Shown: one piece after another, positions 1-8,826 of the stretch
Position numbering within the stretch: the stretch's first letter is position 1
Layout: every line of letters begins with the position of its first letter
Assembly: GCA_017880775.1 (NCBI GenBank)
Contig: JADGRQ010000004.1
Coordinates: 62,001-126,000 of the forward strand
Direction: 5' to 3'
Source: Burkholderiales bacterium
Lineage (GTDB): Bacteria; Pseudomonadota; Gammaproteobacteria; Burkholderiales; SG8-39
Length of the DNA: 64,000 nucleotides
Made by a program: the position numbers and the translations under genes
The notes under the pieces: model-generated
Database searches by the model: none
Seen by the model: only the letters and a program-made list of their open reading frames with translations
Told to the model about the DNA's origin: nothing

Positions 1-1166
1 GCCTCGCCGGCCGGGTGCTGGTAGCGCACAACGCGCGCTTCGATTACGGCTTCCTGCGCCACGAATTCGAGCGGGCGGGGCTGCGTTTTTCGGCGCGCAC
101 GCTGTGCACGGTGAAGCTCTCGCGCAGGCTGTACCCGGAGCACGCGCGCCACAGCCTGGACGCGGTGATGGCGCGCCACCGCCTCGAGTGCAGCGCGCGC
201 CATCGCGCGCTCGGCGACGCGGAAGTCGTATGGCAATTCCTGCGCGTAGCAGGCGCAGAGCGCGGCGAGGATGCGCTCGCATACGCCGCGACGCAGATCG
301 CAAAGCAGCCGACGCTTCCCGCGCACATCGATCGCGCCGCGATCGATGCGATCCCCGACGCGCCGGGCGTATACCTGTTTTACGGCGAGGGCGGCACGCC
401 GCTCTACGTCGGCAAGAGCGTGACCATGCGCACGCGCGTGCTGCAGCACTTCGCCGGCGACCTGCGCTCGCCGAAGGAAATGCAGCTTGCGCGCGAGGTG
501 CGCTCGATCGAATGGCAGCGCACCGCGGGCGCGCTGGGCGCGCTGCTCAGGGAAGCCGAGCTGGTCAAGCAGCTGCTGCCGGTATTCAACCGCCGCTTGC
601 GGCGCGCGGCCGATCCATGCAGCTTCAGTTTCGCGCCGCCGGATGCGCTGCGGTTGGTTTCGCTCGACGGGCTCGACGCCGCTGGCGCGTCCCACCTGCA
701 CGGCATGTTCCGCACGCGCCGCGCGGCGCTCGACGCGCTGCGCGGCCTGGCCGACGAGCACGGCCTGTGCCTGCAGAGCCTGGGGTTCGACAAGACGCGC
801 GGCGCCAAAGGCGCGTGTTTCCGGCACCAGATCAGGCGATGCGCCGGGCTGTGCGCAGGCGCCGAGACCCCGCAAGCGCACCATGCGCGCCTGGTTGCCG
901 CGCTCGCGGGCATCAGGACCGCGGCCTGGCCGTGGCGCGGCCCGATCGGCGTGATCGAAACCGAACCCGAGAGCGATGCGACGGACGTGCACGTGATCGA
1001 CCACTGGTGCTACCGCGGCACGGCGAATTCCGAGGCCGAGGTCGGCGAGCTGCTCGAAGGCGCGCGGCTGCGTTTCGACATCGACCAGTACAAGCTGCTG
1101 GTGCGCCACCTTCGCAAGGGGGGTGTGCAGGTACGTTCACTGTCATCCCCGCTTGCGCGGGAATGA
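1..1166 (+). CDS. DnaQ-like exonuclease fused to GIY-YIG nuclease domain (5' partial)
   Basis: The reading frame is open to the left window edge, so the N-terminus is missing. The visible part starts inside a DEDDh 3'-5' exonuclease domain (HNARFDYGF is the ExoII motif; HRALGDAE carries the ExoIII His and Asp). At about residues 115-195 of the visible part a GIY-YIG endonuclease domain follows (GVYLF and PLYVGKS, then a conserved Arg). Such fusions occur in proteobacteria as Cho/UvrC-related or DNA polymerase III epsilon-like proteins, with a presumed role in DNA repair; the exact substrate is not known here. The last residues (SLSSPLARE) and the stop codon come from a palindromic repeat, so the native C-terminus was probably replaced. 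Confidence 0.85.
   Translation, partial: LAGRVLVAHNARFDYGFLRHEFERAGLRFSARTLCTVKLSRRLYPEHARHSLDAVMARHRLECSARHRALGDAEVVWQFLRVAGAERGEDALAYAATQIAKQPTLPAHIDRAAIDAIPDAPGVYLFYGEGGTPLYVGKSVTMRTRVLQHFAGDLRSPKEMQLAREVRSIEWQRTAGALGALLREAELVKQLLPVFNRRLRRAADPCSFSFAPPDALRLVSLDGLDAAGASHLHGMFRTRRAALDALRGLADEHGLCLQSLGFDKTRGAKGACFRHQIRRCAGLCAGAETPQAHHARLVAALAGIRTAAWPWRGPIGVIETEPESDATDVHVIDHWCYRGTANSEAEVGELLEGARLRFDIDQYKLLVRHLRKGGVQVRSLSSPLARE
1143..1166. repeat. REP-like palindromic repeat, copy 1
   Basis: Imperfect inverted repeat with the pattern TCAT-C-CCCGC, loop TTGC, then GCGGG-A-ATGA. It belongs to the GTCATTCCCGC...GCGGGAATGAC type of short interspersed palindromes found in many proteobacterial genomes. 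It lies over the 3' end of the exonuclease gene and provides its TGA stop. A second copy is at 60624-60645. Confidence 0.75.
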
Positions 1167-1176
1167 CCGGACCGCG

Positions 1177-2199
1177 ATGCACGCAGAACTCGTGGTGCCG
1201 GCGCTGCTGCCGCGCGGTGACGCGCAGCAGTTTCCATCGCAGCTTCCAAAGACGCCGGCGCTCGAACAGCTGCTCGCGCGCGCGCGCCGACGTTCGGACG
1301 CGCGATGCAGCTACGAGCAATGGATTGCCGCCGCGTGCGGTTTTGGCGAGGATGGGCGGTTGCCCGCCGGCGCGCTCACGCTGCTTGCCGAAGGCCGAGC
1401 GCCGGGTGACGCGGTGTGGATGCGCGCCGACCCGGTGCACCTGCGCCTCGGGCGCACCGACCTCAGCTTCGTTCCGGCGTCGGCGTTCGATCTGGACGCC
1501 CGGGAGAGCGCGGCGCTCGCCGATGCACTCTCCCGGCACTTCGCGGGCGAGTTCGAGTTCTTTGCGGTCAATCCGCGCCACTGGTGCGTACGGCTCGCCG
1601 CGGTGCCGCAGGTAACGGCGCGCTCGACCGCCGAGGTCGCCGGGTGCGACGTGGACGCCAACCTGCCGCAGGGCGAGGACGCGAAGCTCTGGCACGCGCG
1701 GCTGAACGAAATCCAGATGCTGCTGCACCGCCACCCGGTGAACGAAGCACGCGAAGCGCGCGGCGCTCCGGCGGTGAACAGCGTCTGGTTCTGGGGCGCT
1801 GGAAAAATTCCGGCCGGGTGTGAATTCCGCTGGCGCTCGGTGAGCGCCGATGAGCCGGTTGCGCGCGGTCTGGCGCTGTGCGCCGGACGGCGCGCGCAAG
1901 TCTTGCCGCAATCCGCCGAAGCATGGCTCGCGCAACTCCCCGAGGCGGGTCACGACCTGGTGGTGCTCGACGCGCTTCGCATGCCATTGGCGCTGGGCGA
2001 CGCCGCCGCCTGGAACGAGCGCCTGGTGGAACTGGAGGCCAGGTGGTTCGGGCCGCTGCTCGGTGCACTGCGCAAAGGACGCATCGGCATGCTCACACTG
2101 CACGCACCCGACGGCCGCGACGCCCTCTCGGCGGAGACCGTGCGCAGCGACCTGCGGCGCTTCTGGCGCCGCCGCAAACCGCTCTCCGCATACGCGTAG
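1177..2199 (+). CDS. RpfE-type conserved protein next to recJ
   Basis: A 340-residue protein with the marker motif NSVWFWGAG near its middle. This is typical of the family annotated 'regulatory protein RpfE type' (or loosely phosphoglycerate-mutase-like) that sits just upstream of recJ in betaproteobacteria. The biochemical role is unknown. The ATG at 1177 was chosen because codons upstream of it lie in the palindromic repeat. Only 9 bp separate it from recJ, so the two are probably co-transcribed. No signal peptide or membrane segment is visible. Confidence 0.75.
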   Translation: MHAELVVPALLPRGDAQQFPSQLPKTPALEQLLARARRRSDARCSYEQWIAAACGFGEDGRLPAGALTLLAEGRAPGDAVWMRADPVHLRLGRTDLSFVPASAFDLDARESAALADALSRHFAGEFEFFAVNPRHWCVRLAAVPQVTARSTAEVAGCDVDANLPQGEDAKLWHARLNEIQMLLHRHPVNEAREARGAPAVNSVWFWGAGKIPAGCEFRWRSVSADEPVARGLALCAGRRAQVLPQSAEAWLAQLPEAGHDLVVLDALRMPLALGDAAAWNERLVELEARWFGPLLGALRKGRIGMLTLHAPDGRDALSAETVRSDLRRFWRRRKPLSAYA

Positions 2200-2208
2200 A
2201 CTCGGGCG

Positions 2209-3909
2209 ATGCGCATCATCGTGCGTCCCTATCCGGAAAAGGACCGCGACGCCTTGCTGCGCGCGGGCGTGCATCCGCTGCTCGCGCGCCTGTACGCCGC
2301 GCGACGCGTCCGCAGCGCGGCCGAACTCGACACCGACGTGAAGCACCTGATCCCGCCCGCGGGGCTGAAGAATTCGCAAGCCGCCGCGACGCTGCTGGCC
2401 GATTCGATCGCGGCCGGCAAGCGGCTGTTGGTAGTGGCCGACTACGACTGCGACGGCGCCACCGCCTGCGCGGTGGCCATGCGCGCGCTTGCGGCGTTCG
2501 GCGCGAAAGTCGATTACCTCGTGCCCGACCGCTTCACGATGGGCTACGGCCTGTCGCCGGAACTGGTCGAGCTCGCCGCCGAGCGTGCGCCCGACCTTCT
2601 CATCACCGTGGACCACGGCATCGCGAGCGTCGCGGGAGTGGCGCGCGCAAGCGAACTCGGCATCGCCACGCTGATCACCGACCACCACCTGCCGGGCGCA
2701 GAGCTTCCCGCGGCCGGGTGCATCGTCAATCCGAACCAGCCGGGCTGCGATTTCCCTTCCAAGAACCTCGCGGGCGTCGGCGTGATGTTCTACGTGCTGC
2801 TCGCGCTGCGCGCCGAACTGCGCTCGCGCGGCGCGTTTGCGGGCCGCGCAGAACCCAACCTCGCCGCGCTCACCGACCTGGTCGCGCTCGGCACCATCGC
2901 CGACGTGGTGCCGCTCGATGCGAACAACCGGATTCTCGTCGCGCAAGGACTCAGGCGCATCCGCGCGGGGCAGGCCAAGCCCGGCATCAACGCGCTGTTC
3001 GCGGCCGCGGGACGAGAACCGCGCGCCGCCAGCGGCTTCGACCTCGGTTTCGTCGCCGGCCCGCGCCTGAATGCCGCCGGGAGGCTTGCGGACATGAGCC
3101 TCGGCGTCGAGTGCCTGATCACCGACGATGTCGCGCGCGCCGCGCAATGCGCGCAGGAGCTCGACCGGCTCAACCGCGAACGGCGCAGGATCGAAGCCGG
3201 GATGCTGGAGAGCGCAGCAGCCGCGCTCGACGCGCTGCCCGATGGGACCGGCGCGGCGGTGGCCCTGTACGACGCGACCTGGCACCAGGGTGTAGTCGGC
3301 ATCCTCGCTGCGCGTGTGCGCGAGCGGCTGCACCGGCCGGCGGTGTGCTTTGCGCCGGCCGGCGAGGAGGAGGGGGTACGCGTGTTGCGCGGATCAGGTC
3401 GCTCGATTCCGGGGTTGCACCTGCGCGACTGCCTCGATCTGGTCGCGAAACGCTCACCGGACGTGATCCGGCGCTTCGGCGGGCATGCGCAGGCCGCGGG
3501 CCTGACGATTGCCGAGGGCGACTTCGAGCGCTTTGCGCAAGGCTTCGAGCGCGCCGCCGCTGAACTGATCCCGCCCGAGGCGCTTGCGCGCGTCGTGGAG
3601 ACCGACGGCGGGCTCGAATCGGGATACTTCACGCTCGACACCGCGCGCATGCTCGATGAGCGGATCTGGGGCCAGGGCTTTCCAGCGCCCGTGTTCTGCG
3701 ATACGTTCGTGGTCGAAAACCAGCGCGTGGTCGGCGACAAGCACCTGAAGCTGCGGCTCGAGAAGGACGGACGGCGGCATCAGGCGATCTTCTTCAACAC
3801 GCTCGGGCCGCTCTCACCCAGGGTACGCGCCGCTTACCGACTGTCGATCAACGAATACAACGGCCTGAAAAGCGTGCAGCTCACCGTAGAGCACGCCGAG
3901 ACTGCGTAA
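2209..3909 (+). CDS. recJ: Single-stranded-DNA-specific exonuclease RecJ
   Basis: RecJ degrades single-stranded DNA 5' to 3' in RecF-pathway recombination and mismatch repair. At 566 residues it has normal length. DHH-superfamily metal motifs are present: VADYDCDGATA near residue 78, VDHG near 139 and TDHHLPG near 161. DHHA1 features follow (RSIPGLHLRDCL, then RRFGGHAQAAG) with a C-terminal OB-like region. It lies directly after the RpfE-type gene, an arrangement common in betaproteobacteria. Confidence 0.95.
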   Translation: MRIIVRPYPEKDRDALLRAGVHPLLARLYAARRVRSAAELDTDVKHLIPPAGLKNSQAAATLLADSIAAGKRLLVVADYDCDGATACAVAMRALAAFGAKVDYLVPDRFTMGYGLSPELVELAAERAPDLLITVDHGIASVAGVARASELGIATLITDHHLPGAELPAAGCIVNPNQPGCDFPSKNLAGVGVMFYVLLALRAELRSRGAFAGRAEPNLAALTDLVALGTIADVVPLDANNRILVAQGLRRIRAGQAKPGINALFAAAGREPRAASGFDLGFVAGPRLNAAGRLADMSLGVECLITDDVARAAQCAQELDRLNRERRRIEAGMLESAAAALDALPDGTGAAVALYDATWHQGVVGILAARVRERLHRPAVCFAPAGEEEGVRVLRGSGRSIPGLHLRDCLDLVAKRSPDVIRRFGGHAQAAGLTIAEGDFERFAQGFERAAAELIPPEALARVVETDGGLESGYFTLDTARMLDERIWGQGFPAPVFCDTFVVENQRVVGDKHLKLRLEKDGRRHQAIFFNTLGPLSPRVRAAYRLSINEYNGLKSVQLTVEHAETA

Positions 3910-3939
3910 CCCACCGGCTGAACCGAAAGAAGAGATCCC

Positions 3940-4779
3940 ATGATTCGAGCACTGTTCGTCGCGTTCATCCTTTGCTTCGCCGCTGCAACCGCCGCGCAGA
4001 CGCCGGTCAATGCCGGTCCCTACGTGCCCTCGCCCAGCAGCGTGGTGTCGGACATGCTCACGCTCGCCGCCGTGGGCCCGAACGACTTCGTCATCGACCT
4101 CGGCTCGGGCGACGGCCGCATCGTGCTCACCGCGGCCAAGGTGTTCGGCGCGCGCGGCTTCGGCGTGGAGATCAAGGACGATCTGGTGAAACTGTCCAAC
4201 GAGGCGGCGCAGAAGCAGGGCGTCGCCGACCGGGTGAAGTTCATGAAGCAGGACCTGTTCAAGACCGACGTGTCGCAGGCCACGGTGCTCACGATGTATC
4301 TGCTTCCGAACACGGTGAACATGCTGAGCGACAAGTTGTTGAAGGAACTGAAGATCGGCACACGCATCATCTCGCACGATTACCCGTTGTCGGGTTGGCT
4401 GCCGGAGCGGACGATTGAAATGGACCTGCAGGAAAAAGTGGACATCAGCGGGGTCACGACCACGATCATCTACCTGTACGTCGTGCCTGCAATGGTGGCG
4501 GGCAACTGGAACGCCAGCGTACCGGCGAGCGTGGCGAAACAGGCGATGTCGATCGAACTGAAGCAGCACATTACGAGAGTCTCCGGAAACGCGAAGGTGG
4601 ATGGCAAACTCGTAGCGCTGGAGGGCATCCGGCTGAAGGGAGACCAGCTTCGCTTCAATCTCGCGGGCAGGAAGGGCATCGAATTCACCGGATCCGTCAG
4701 AGGCAATCTGATCGAAGGCGAAGTCGCCGCGGCGGGAGTGAAAACGCCGTGGTCGGCGAAGCTCGCGACGGGGTCGTGA
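3940..4779 (+). CDS. Exported protein with class I SAM-methyltransferase fold
   Basis: The 279-residue product starts with a clear signal peptide (hydrophobic run ending near AATAAQ at residue 20). The mature part has a Rossmann SAM-binding motif I (VIDLGSGDGRIVL, about residues 51-63) and an acidic motif II (GVEIKDD), followed by a C-terminal beta-rich extension of unknown role (about residues 185-279). The methyltransferase fold is clear, but an exported enzyme would have no known periplasmic SAM supply. The true substrate is unknown. The gene follows recJ by 30 bp with a purine-rich ribosome-binding site (aagaagaga). Confidence 0.75.
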   Translation: MIRALFVAFILCFAAATAAQTPVNAGPYVPSPSSVVSDMLTLAAVGPNDFVIDLGSGDGRIVLTAAKVFGARGFGVEIKDDLVKLSNEAAQKQGVADRVKFMKQDLFKTDVSQATVLTMYLLPNTVNMLSDKLLKELKIGTRIISHDYPLSGWLPERTIEMDLQEKVDISGVTTTIIYLYVVPAMVAGNWNASVPASVAKQAMSIELKQHITRVSGNAKVDGKLVALEGIRLKGDQLRFNLAGRKGIEFTGSVRGNLIEGEVAAAGVKTPWSAKLATGS

Positions 4780-4789
4780 CGGCAGCGGC

Positions 4790-4999
4790 ATGCAGCGCAA
4801 ACGCGTAAATTCATCCCGGCTCCGCTCCGTCGGCTACGACGAGCGCTCGGAGACGCTGGAAGTCGAGATGTCCGACGGCACCGTGTTCCAGTACGGCAAG
4901 GTCTCCCCCGAGGTGCACCGGCGCTTCATGAATGCGCCGAACCCGACCACCTACTTCGACGACAAGATCGCCGAGGAGTACCCCTCGAAACGGGTGTAG
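4790..4999 (+). CDS. KTSC domain protein
   Basis: A 69-residue protein that is essentially one KTSC domain. It has the usual SSRLRSVGYD opening, a YDERSETLEVEMSDG beta-hairpin, the FQYGKVSPEVHRRFM stretch and a final YFDDKI. KTSC domains are small and of unknown biochemical function, sometimes linked to lysyl-tRNA synthetase, which fits with lysS lying 1.2 kb downstream. The TAG stop is followed by 35 more sense codons in the same frame (5000-5107). Confidence 0.8.
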   Translation: MQRKRVNSSRLRSVGYDERSETLEVEMSDGTVFQYGKVSPEVHRRFMNAPNPTTYFDDKIAEEYPSKRV

Positions 5000-5107
5000 T
5001 GCGCGGCGTTTCACATCGTCCCGATTACCGACGGCAACGCAGTGCGCATCGACGGGGCTTACGAGAATTTCCTGGGCATGGCGATACTGTTCGACGATCC
5101 GGTCTGA
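5000..5107 (+). other. In-frame open stretch after the KTSC stop codon
   Basis: After the TAG of the KTSC gene the same frame stays open for 35 codons to a TGA. The translation looks protein-like (for example HIVPITDGNAVRIDG and NFLGMAILFDD) with GC-rich third positions, and there is no convincing start codon of its own. It may be a gene remnant, a separate small ORF with an unusual start, or a read-through extension. Confidence 0.35.
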
Positions 5108-5136
5108 GCGCTCGCCGTGCGGTAGAATTGCTCGCC

Positions 5137-6241
5137 ATGGAAGCCGAACGCATCAACCTCATCGCCTCGACGCTCTCCGACCTCGCCGCACGGTCGGCCG
5201 AGCTGCGGAGGTATCTTTGACTTCGAGGGCAAGCGCAAGCGCCTCGCCGAAGTAGAGAAAGCTCTCGAAGACCCCGGCGTCTGGTCCGACGCCAAACGCG
5301 CGCAGGAACTCGGGCGCGAGAAAAAGCAGCTCGAATCCATGGTCGCAAGGCTGGTCGATTCGAGTGCGCGTGTGCGCGACGCACAGGAGTTGTTCGCCCT
5401 CGCCCGCGACGACAACGACGATGCGACCACACAATCGATCGAAGCCGAAACCGCGCAGCTGCGCGACATGGTGGAGAAGCTCGAGTTCCAGCGCATGTTC
5501 TCCAACCCGCTCGACCCGAACAACTGTTTCCTGGATATCCAGGCCGGACAGGGCGGCACCGAGGCGCAGGACTGGGCGGCGATGCTCGAGCGCATGTACA
5601 TCAAATATTGCGACCGGAAGGGCTTCAGGGTCGAGGTGATGGAGCAGTCCGACGGCGAAGTCGCGGGCATCAAGAGCGCCACGCTGAAGATCGACGGTGA
5701 CTACGCCTACGGCCACCTGCGCACCGAGGTCGGCATCCACCGCCTGGTGAGGAAATCGCCGTTCGACTCCAATGCGCGCCGCCACACCTCGTTTGCCAGC
5801 GCATTCGTCTATCCGGAGATCGACGACACCATCGAGGTCGAGATCAATCCGGCCGACCTGCGGGTCGACGTCTACCGCGCCTCGGGCGCGGGCGGCCAGC
5901 ACGTCAACAAGACGGAATCCGCGGTGCGCATCACCCACCTGCCGACCAACATCGTGGTGCAGAGCCAGAGCGACCGCTCGCAGCACCGCAACCGCGCCTC
6001 GTGCATGGCGATGCTGAAATCACGCCTGTACGAACTGGAGATCCGCAAGCGCATGGCCGCGCAGAGCAAGCTGGAGGATTCCAAGACCGACATCGGCTGG
6101 GGCCACCAGATCCGCTCCTACGTGCTCGACCAGTCGCGCATCAAGGACCTGCGCACCGGGGTGGAAATCGGCAACACGCAAAGCGTCCTCGACGGCGACC
6201 TCGACGTTTTCATCAGCGCCAGCCTGAAGCAGGGAGTATGA
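5137..6241 (+). CDS. prfB: Peptide chain release factor 2 (programmed +1 frameshift)
   Basis: RF2 terminates translation at UGA and UAA. The first 27 codons (from ATG at 5137, [11 protein letters not shown]) end at an in-frame TGA at 5218-5220. Translation resumes in the +1 frame at GAC 5219, giving [16 protein letters not shown] and the rest of the protein. The RF2 stop-recognition tripeptide SPF (RKSPFDSN) and the catalytic GGQ ([10 protein letters not shown]) are both present. The conceptual product is about 367 residues, normal for RF2. The 3' end overlaps the lysS start (ATGA), so prfB and lysS are translationally coupled. Confidence 0.95.
5206..5221 (+). promoter_or_regulatory. prfB autoregulatory frameshift signal
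   Basis: The site has an internal Shine-Dalgarno-like GGAGG followed by TATCTTTGAC. The slippery CTT-TGA-C is identical in its core to the known bacterial RF2 site. When RF2 is scarce the ribosome pauses at the UGA and slips forward one base, so RF2 controls its own level. Confidence 0.95.
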
Positions 6242-7752
6242 CGATGGCAATGCAACCGCAGCCGCCCGAGCCGCAGGACGAAAACAGGCTGATCGAGGAG
6301 CGGCGCGCAAAGCTGGCAAAGCTGCGCGAGACGGGCGCCGCGTTCCCGAACGACTTCCGCCGCACGCACCTGATGGACGAGCTGGCGCGCGAGTTCGGCG
6401 CGCTCGACAAACCCGCGCTCGAAGCGAGGAACACCGTGGTGGCGGTGGCCGGACGGATGATGCTCAAGCGCGTGATGGGCAAGGCGAGCTTCGCGACATT
6501 GCAGGACGGTACCGGACAGCTCCAGATCTATGTCTCGAACGACGCAAGCGGCCTCGAGACGCACGAGCAGTTCAAGCACTGGGACCTGGGCGATATCGTC
6601 GGAGTCGAAGGGGCGCTGTTCAAGACCAACAAGGGGGAGCTGACGGTGCAGGCGAACAAGCTGCGCCTTCTGGTCAAGGCCTTGCGGCCGCTTCCGGAAA
6701 AGTTTCACGGGCTGCAGGACCAGGAAGCACGCTACCGGCAGCGCTACCTCGACCTGATCGTCAATGAATCTGCACAACGCGTATTCAGCGTGCGCTCGAA
6801 GGTGGTCCAGGCATTGCGCGAGGCGATGAATGCCGAGGGCTACCTCGAGGTCGAGACGCCGATGATGCAACCGATCCCGGGCGGCGCGACGGCGCGACCG
6901 TTTGTCACGCATCACAATGCGCTCGACATGCGGCTCTACCTGCGCGTCGCACCGGAGCTGTACCTCAAGCGTCTGGTGGTCGGCGGCATCGAGCGCGTCT
7001 ACGAAATCAACCGGAATTTCAGGAACGAAGGCATCTCCACCCGCCACAATCCGGAGTTCACGATGATGGAGTGGTACTGCGCGTACGAGACCTTCGAGTA
7101 CATGATTTCGCATACCGAGCGTTTGGTGCGCGGCGCCGCGCGCGCGGTGCTCGGCGTGGAAACGGTGGACTACCAGGGCCGGCAGCTCGACTTCGGCAAA
7201 CCGTTCGCACGGATCTCGATCCCGGACGCGATCCGCAAGTTTGGCGGAAGCGCGTACACGACCGCCGACCTGCGCGATCGCGCGTTCCTCGCGCGGCAGC
7301 TGAAGTCGCTCGGCGTGGAGGTCAGCCATGCGCACGGCTGGGGCTCGCTGCAGCTGGTGCTGTTCGAAGCGATCGCCGAAAAGCACCTGGTGGAACCCAC
7401 CTTCGTGCTCGGCTACCCTGCGGAGGTGTCGCCACTCGCGCGGCGCAGCGATGCCGACACGGAGCTGGTCGACCGCTTCGAGTTGTTCATCGATGCGAAG
7501 GAAATCGCCAACGGCTTTTCCGAACTGAACGATCCGGAAGACCAGGCCGCGCGCTTCCTCGAGCAGGCGAAAATGAAAGACGCCGGCGACCAGGAGGCCA
7601 TGTTCTACGATGCCGATTACATACGCGCCCTCGAATACGGCATGCCTCCGACCGCCGGCGCGGGACTCGGCATCGACCGGCTGGTGATGCTGCTGACCGA
7701 CTCGCCGTCGATACGGGACGTGATTCTGTTTCCCCACCTGCGGGCGGAGTAA
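6238..7752 (+). CDS. lysS: Lysyl-tRNA synthetase, class II
   Basis: Charges tRNA-Lys in the cytoplasm. The 504-residue product has the N-terminal OB-fold anticodon-binding domain (about 70-180). The class II catalytic domain has motif 2 ([15 protein letters not shown]), the MMEWY stretch and motif 3 near the C-terminus ([13 protein letters not shown]). The ATG at 6238 overlaps the prfB stop and is preceded by an AGGGAG ribosome-binding site inside prfB. The prfB-lysS order is conserved in many proteobacteria. Confidence 0.95.
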   Translation: MTMAMQPQPPEPQDENRLIEERRAKLAKLRETGAAFPNDFRRTHLMDELAREFGALDKPALEARNTVVAVAGRMMLKRVMGKASFATLQDGTGQLQIYVSNDASGLETHEQFKHWDLGDIVGVEGALFKTNKGELTVQANKLRLLVKALRPLPEKFHGLQDQEARYRQRYLDLIVNESAQRVFSVRSKVVQALREAMNAEGYLEVETPMMQPIPGGATARPFVTHHNALDMRLYLRVAPELYLKRLVVGGIERVYEINRNFRNEGISTRHNPEFTMMEWYCAYETFEYMISHTERLVRGAARAVLGVETVDYQGRQLDFGKPFARISIPDAIRKFGGSAYTTADLRDRAFLARQLKSLGVEVSHAHGWGSLQLVLFEAIAEKHLVEPTFVLGYPAEVSPLARRSDADTELVDRFELFIDAKEIANGFSELNDPEDQAARFLEQAKMKDAGDQEAMFYDADYIRALEYGMPPTAGAGLGIDRLVMLLTDSPSIRDVILFPHLRAE

Positions 7753-7759
7753 AAACTCG

Positions 7760-8299
7760 TTACAAACGCTTACGGCGGATCGCGAAATCGGCCTTGATGT
7801 AGCCGCGAATCGTGGTCTTGCGCTCTCCGGACAAAGATGTGGCATCGAGAAGATCGAGCACCTGGTCGCGCCGGATGATGCCGAGGCGGGCCATTTCGCG
7901 GTTGAAGACAACGTCCTTTTCTCTCCGCGCAACGTACTTCGAGATCGCCAGATCGTGCGGATCGAGGCAAAGCCCGGTCGCGCCGTCCGTGTCACCCGGT
8001 CCGAGGGGGACGAGCCGGTCCTTCCAGCCCTTTGGCAAGACCGCCGTTGCTTCATCCACGGGATCGGCGTAATAGCCGAAGGTCTCATGAAACGGAGAAT
8101 CCACACCGATGACGTTCAGCCATTCGGTGCGATCACGCTCGTTTTGCGCGATCAGGTCCACCTCGATGGACATCAGGATGGTGTCCGGCACGTCGGGACG
8201 GCTTGCGTGCAGAGACTGGCTGCCGATGATGATGAACCGGGTTTCGCCGGTGATGCGCCGCGCGGCGCGAAGGACGTGATCAAGCTGCGATTTCTTCAC
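7760..8299 (-). CDS. DUF6036-type nucleotidyltransferase, probable toxin of a TA-like pair
   Basis: About 179 residues from a GTG at 8299, inside the end of the upstream AbrB-type gene. It has a nucleotidyltransferase-like opening (FIIIGSQSLHAS) and an acidic SIEVDLI segment, then FHETFGYYADPVDEAT, KGWKDRLVPL and LDPHDLAISKYVA. This pattern is typical of the DUF6036 nucleotidyltransferase family found beside small DNA-binding partners. The overlap with the regulator implies translational coupling. By analogy with other nucleotidyltransferase toxin systems it may modify a tRNA or other nucleic acid. The family match is firm; the toxic role is inference. Confidence 0.65.
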   Translation of the reverse strand: MKKSQLDHVLRAARRITGETRFIIIGSQSLHASRPDVPDTILMSIEVDLIAQNERDRTEWLNVIGVDSPFHETFGYYADPVDEATAVLPKGWKDRLVPLGPGDTDGATGLCLDPHDLAISKYVARREKDVVFNREMARLGIIRRDQVLDLLDATSLSGERKTTIRGYIKADFAIRRKRL

Positions 8300-8720
8300 G
8301 CAACCGCTCCAGCACATCGCGCGGCAGCATTCCCGCGTACGGCGGAGACTGGCGCAGCCGATTGCCCCGGTCGTCGGTCCCGACCATCGCGCCGAAAAGC
8401 GCTTCGTCGCTGCCCTGCTGCAGAATTTCCAGCCATTCGTCATAGGCGCCGCACCAGACCCCGGACTTCTTCCACCGCGCGAGGTTATCGAGCGACCTGC
8501 GGCGGATGTTCGCGGGCTTGTGCCGCGCCAGCACCTCGAGCGAAATCCGCCGCTTGAGTTCGTCGAGCTCCGCATGCCCGTGGGCCTTGCGGCCCGGCGG
8601 CCAGATGCCGGCATGGTTGGCCTCCAGCGTCCCGCCTTCGCGCATGTCCCACGAATTCAGCAGTTCGCGCGGCACGATCACGCCGAGGGAGTTGCCGATC
8701 TTTCTGACCTGGAGTTTCAT
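8280..8720 (-). CDS. AbrB/MazE-type DNA-binding protein, probable antitoxin
   Basis: 146 residues. The N-terminus is a SpoVT/AbrB swapped-hairpin domain (MKLQVRKIGNSLGVIVPREL). The C-terminal part (residues 60-146; RRRSLDNLARWKKSGVW, YDEWLEIL, GNRLRQSPPYAGMLP) is a conserved extension often encoded upstream of DUF6036 nucleotidyltransferases. It probably neutralises that protein and represses the operon: a perfect inverted repeat covers its promoter (8736-8757). It overlaps the downstream gene by 20 bp. Confidence 0.65.
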   Translation of the reverse strand: MKLQVRKIGNSLGVIVPRELLNSWDMREGGTLEANHAGIWPPGRKAHGHAELDELKRRISLEVLARHKPANIRRRSLDNLARWKKSGVWCGAYDEWLEILQQGSDEALFGAMVGTDDRGNRLRQSPPYAGMLPRDVLERLREEIAA

Positions 8721-8735
8721 GAGGCCGCCACTGGT

Positions 8736-8766
8736 GAGTTATAACGGAGTATAACTCGGTAATCAA
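8736..8766 (-). promoter_or_regulatory. Promoter and inverted-repeat operator of the AbrB/DUF6036 pair
   Basis: On the minus strand a good sigma-70 promoter is visible: TTGATT (8766-8761), a 17-bp spacer and TATAAC (8743-8738). A perfect inverted repeat, GAGTTATA at 8736-8743 and TATAACTC at 8750-8757 with a 6-bp centre, covers the -10 box and part of the spacer, 15 bp before the start codon. This placement predicts autorepression by the AbrB-type protein. Confidence 0.7.
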
Positions 8767-8791
8767 GACATGGACACGATCGAGAGACAGG

Positions 8792-8826
8792 ATGACAGTA
8801 AGGCAGCAATACATTAAACTGCTTAC
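8792..8826 (+). promoter_or_regulatory. Probable vapBC operator/promoter
   Basis: An imperfect inverted repeat (GTAAGGCAG at 8798-8806 and CTGCTTAC at 8819-8826) ends exactly at the vapB start codon. ATGACA (8792-8797) and TAAACT (8815-8820) could be -35 and -10 boxes with a 17-bp spacer. That would place the transcript start at or next to the ATG, and no Shine-Dalgarno sequence is visible. A leaderless, autorepressed vapBC message is suggested. Confidence 0.45.

Noticed and set aside
913-3333. 806-codon open frame on the minus strand across the exonuclease, RpfE-like and recJ genes
   Set aside because: It is antisense to strongly supported plus-strand genes, with low-complexity Arg/Ala-rich translation; typical shadow of GC-rich codons.
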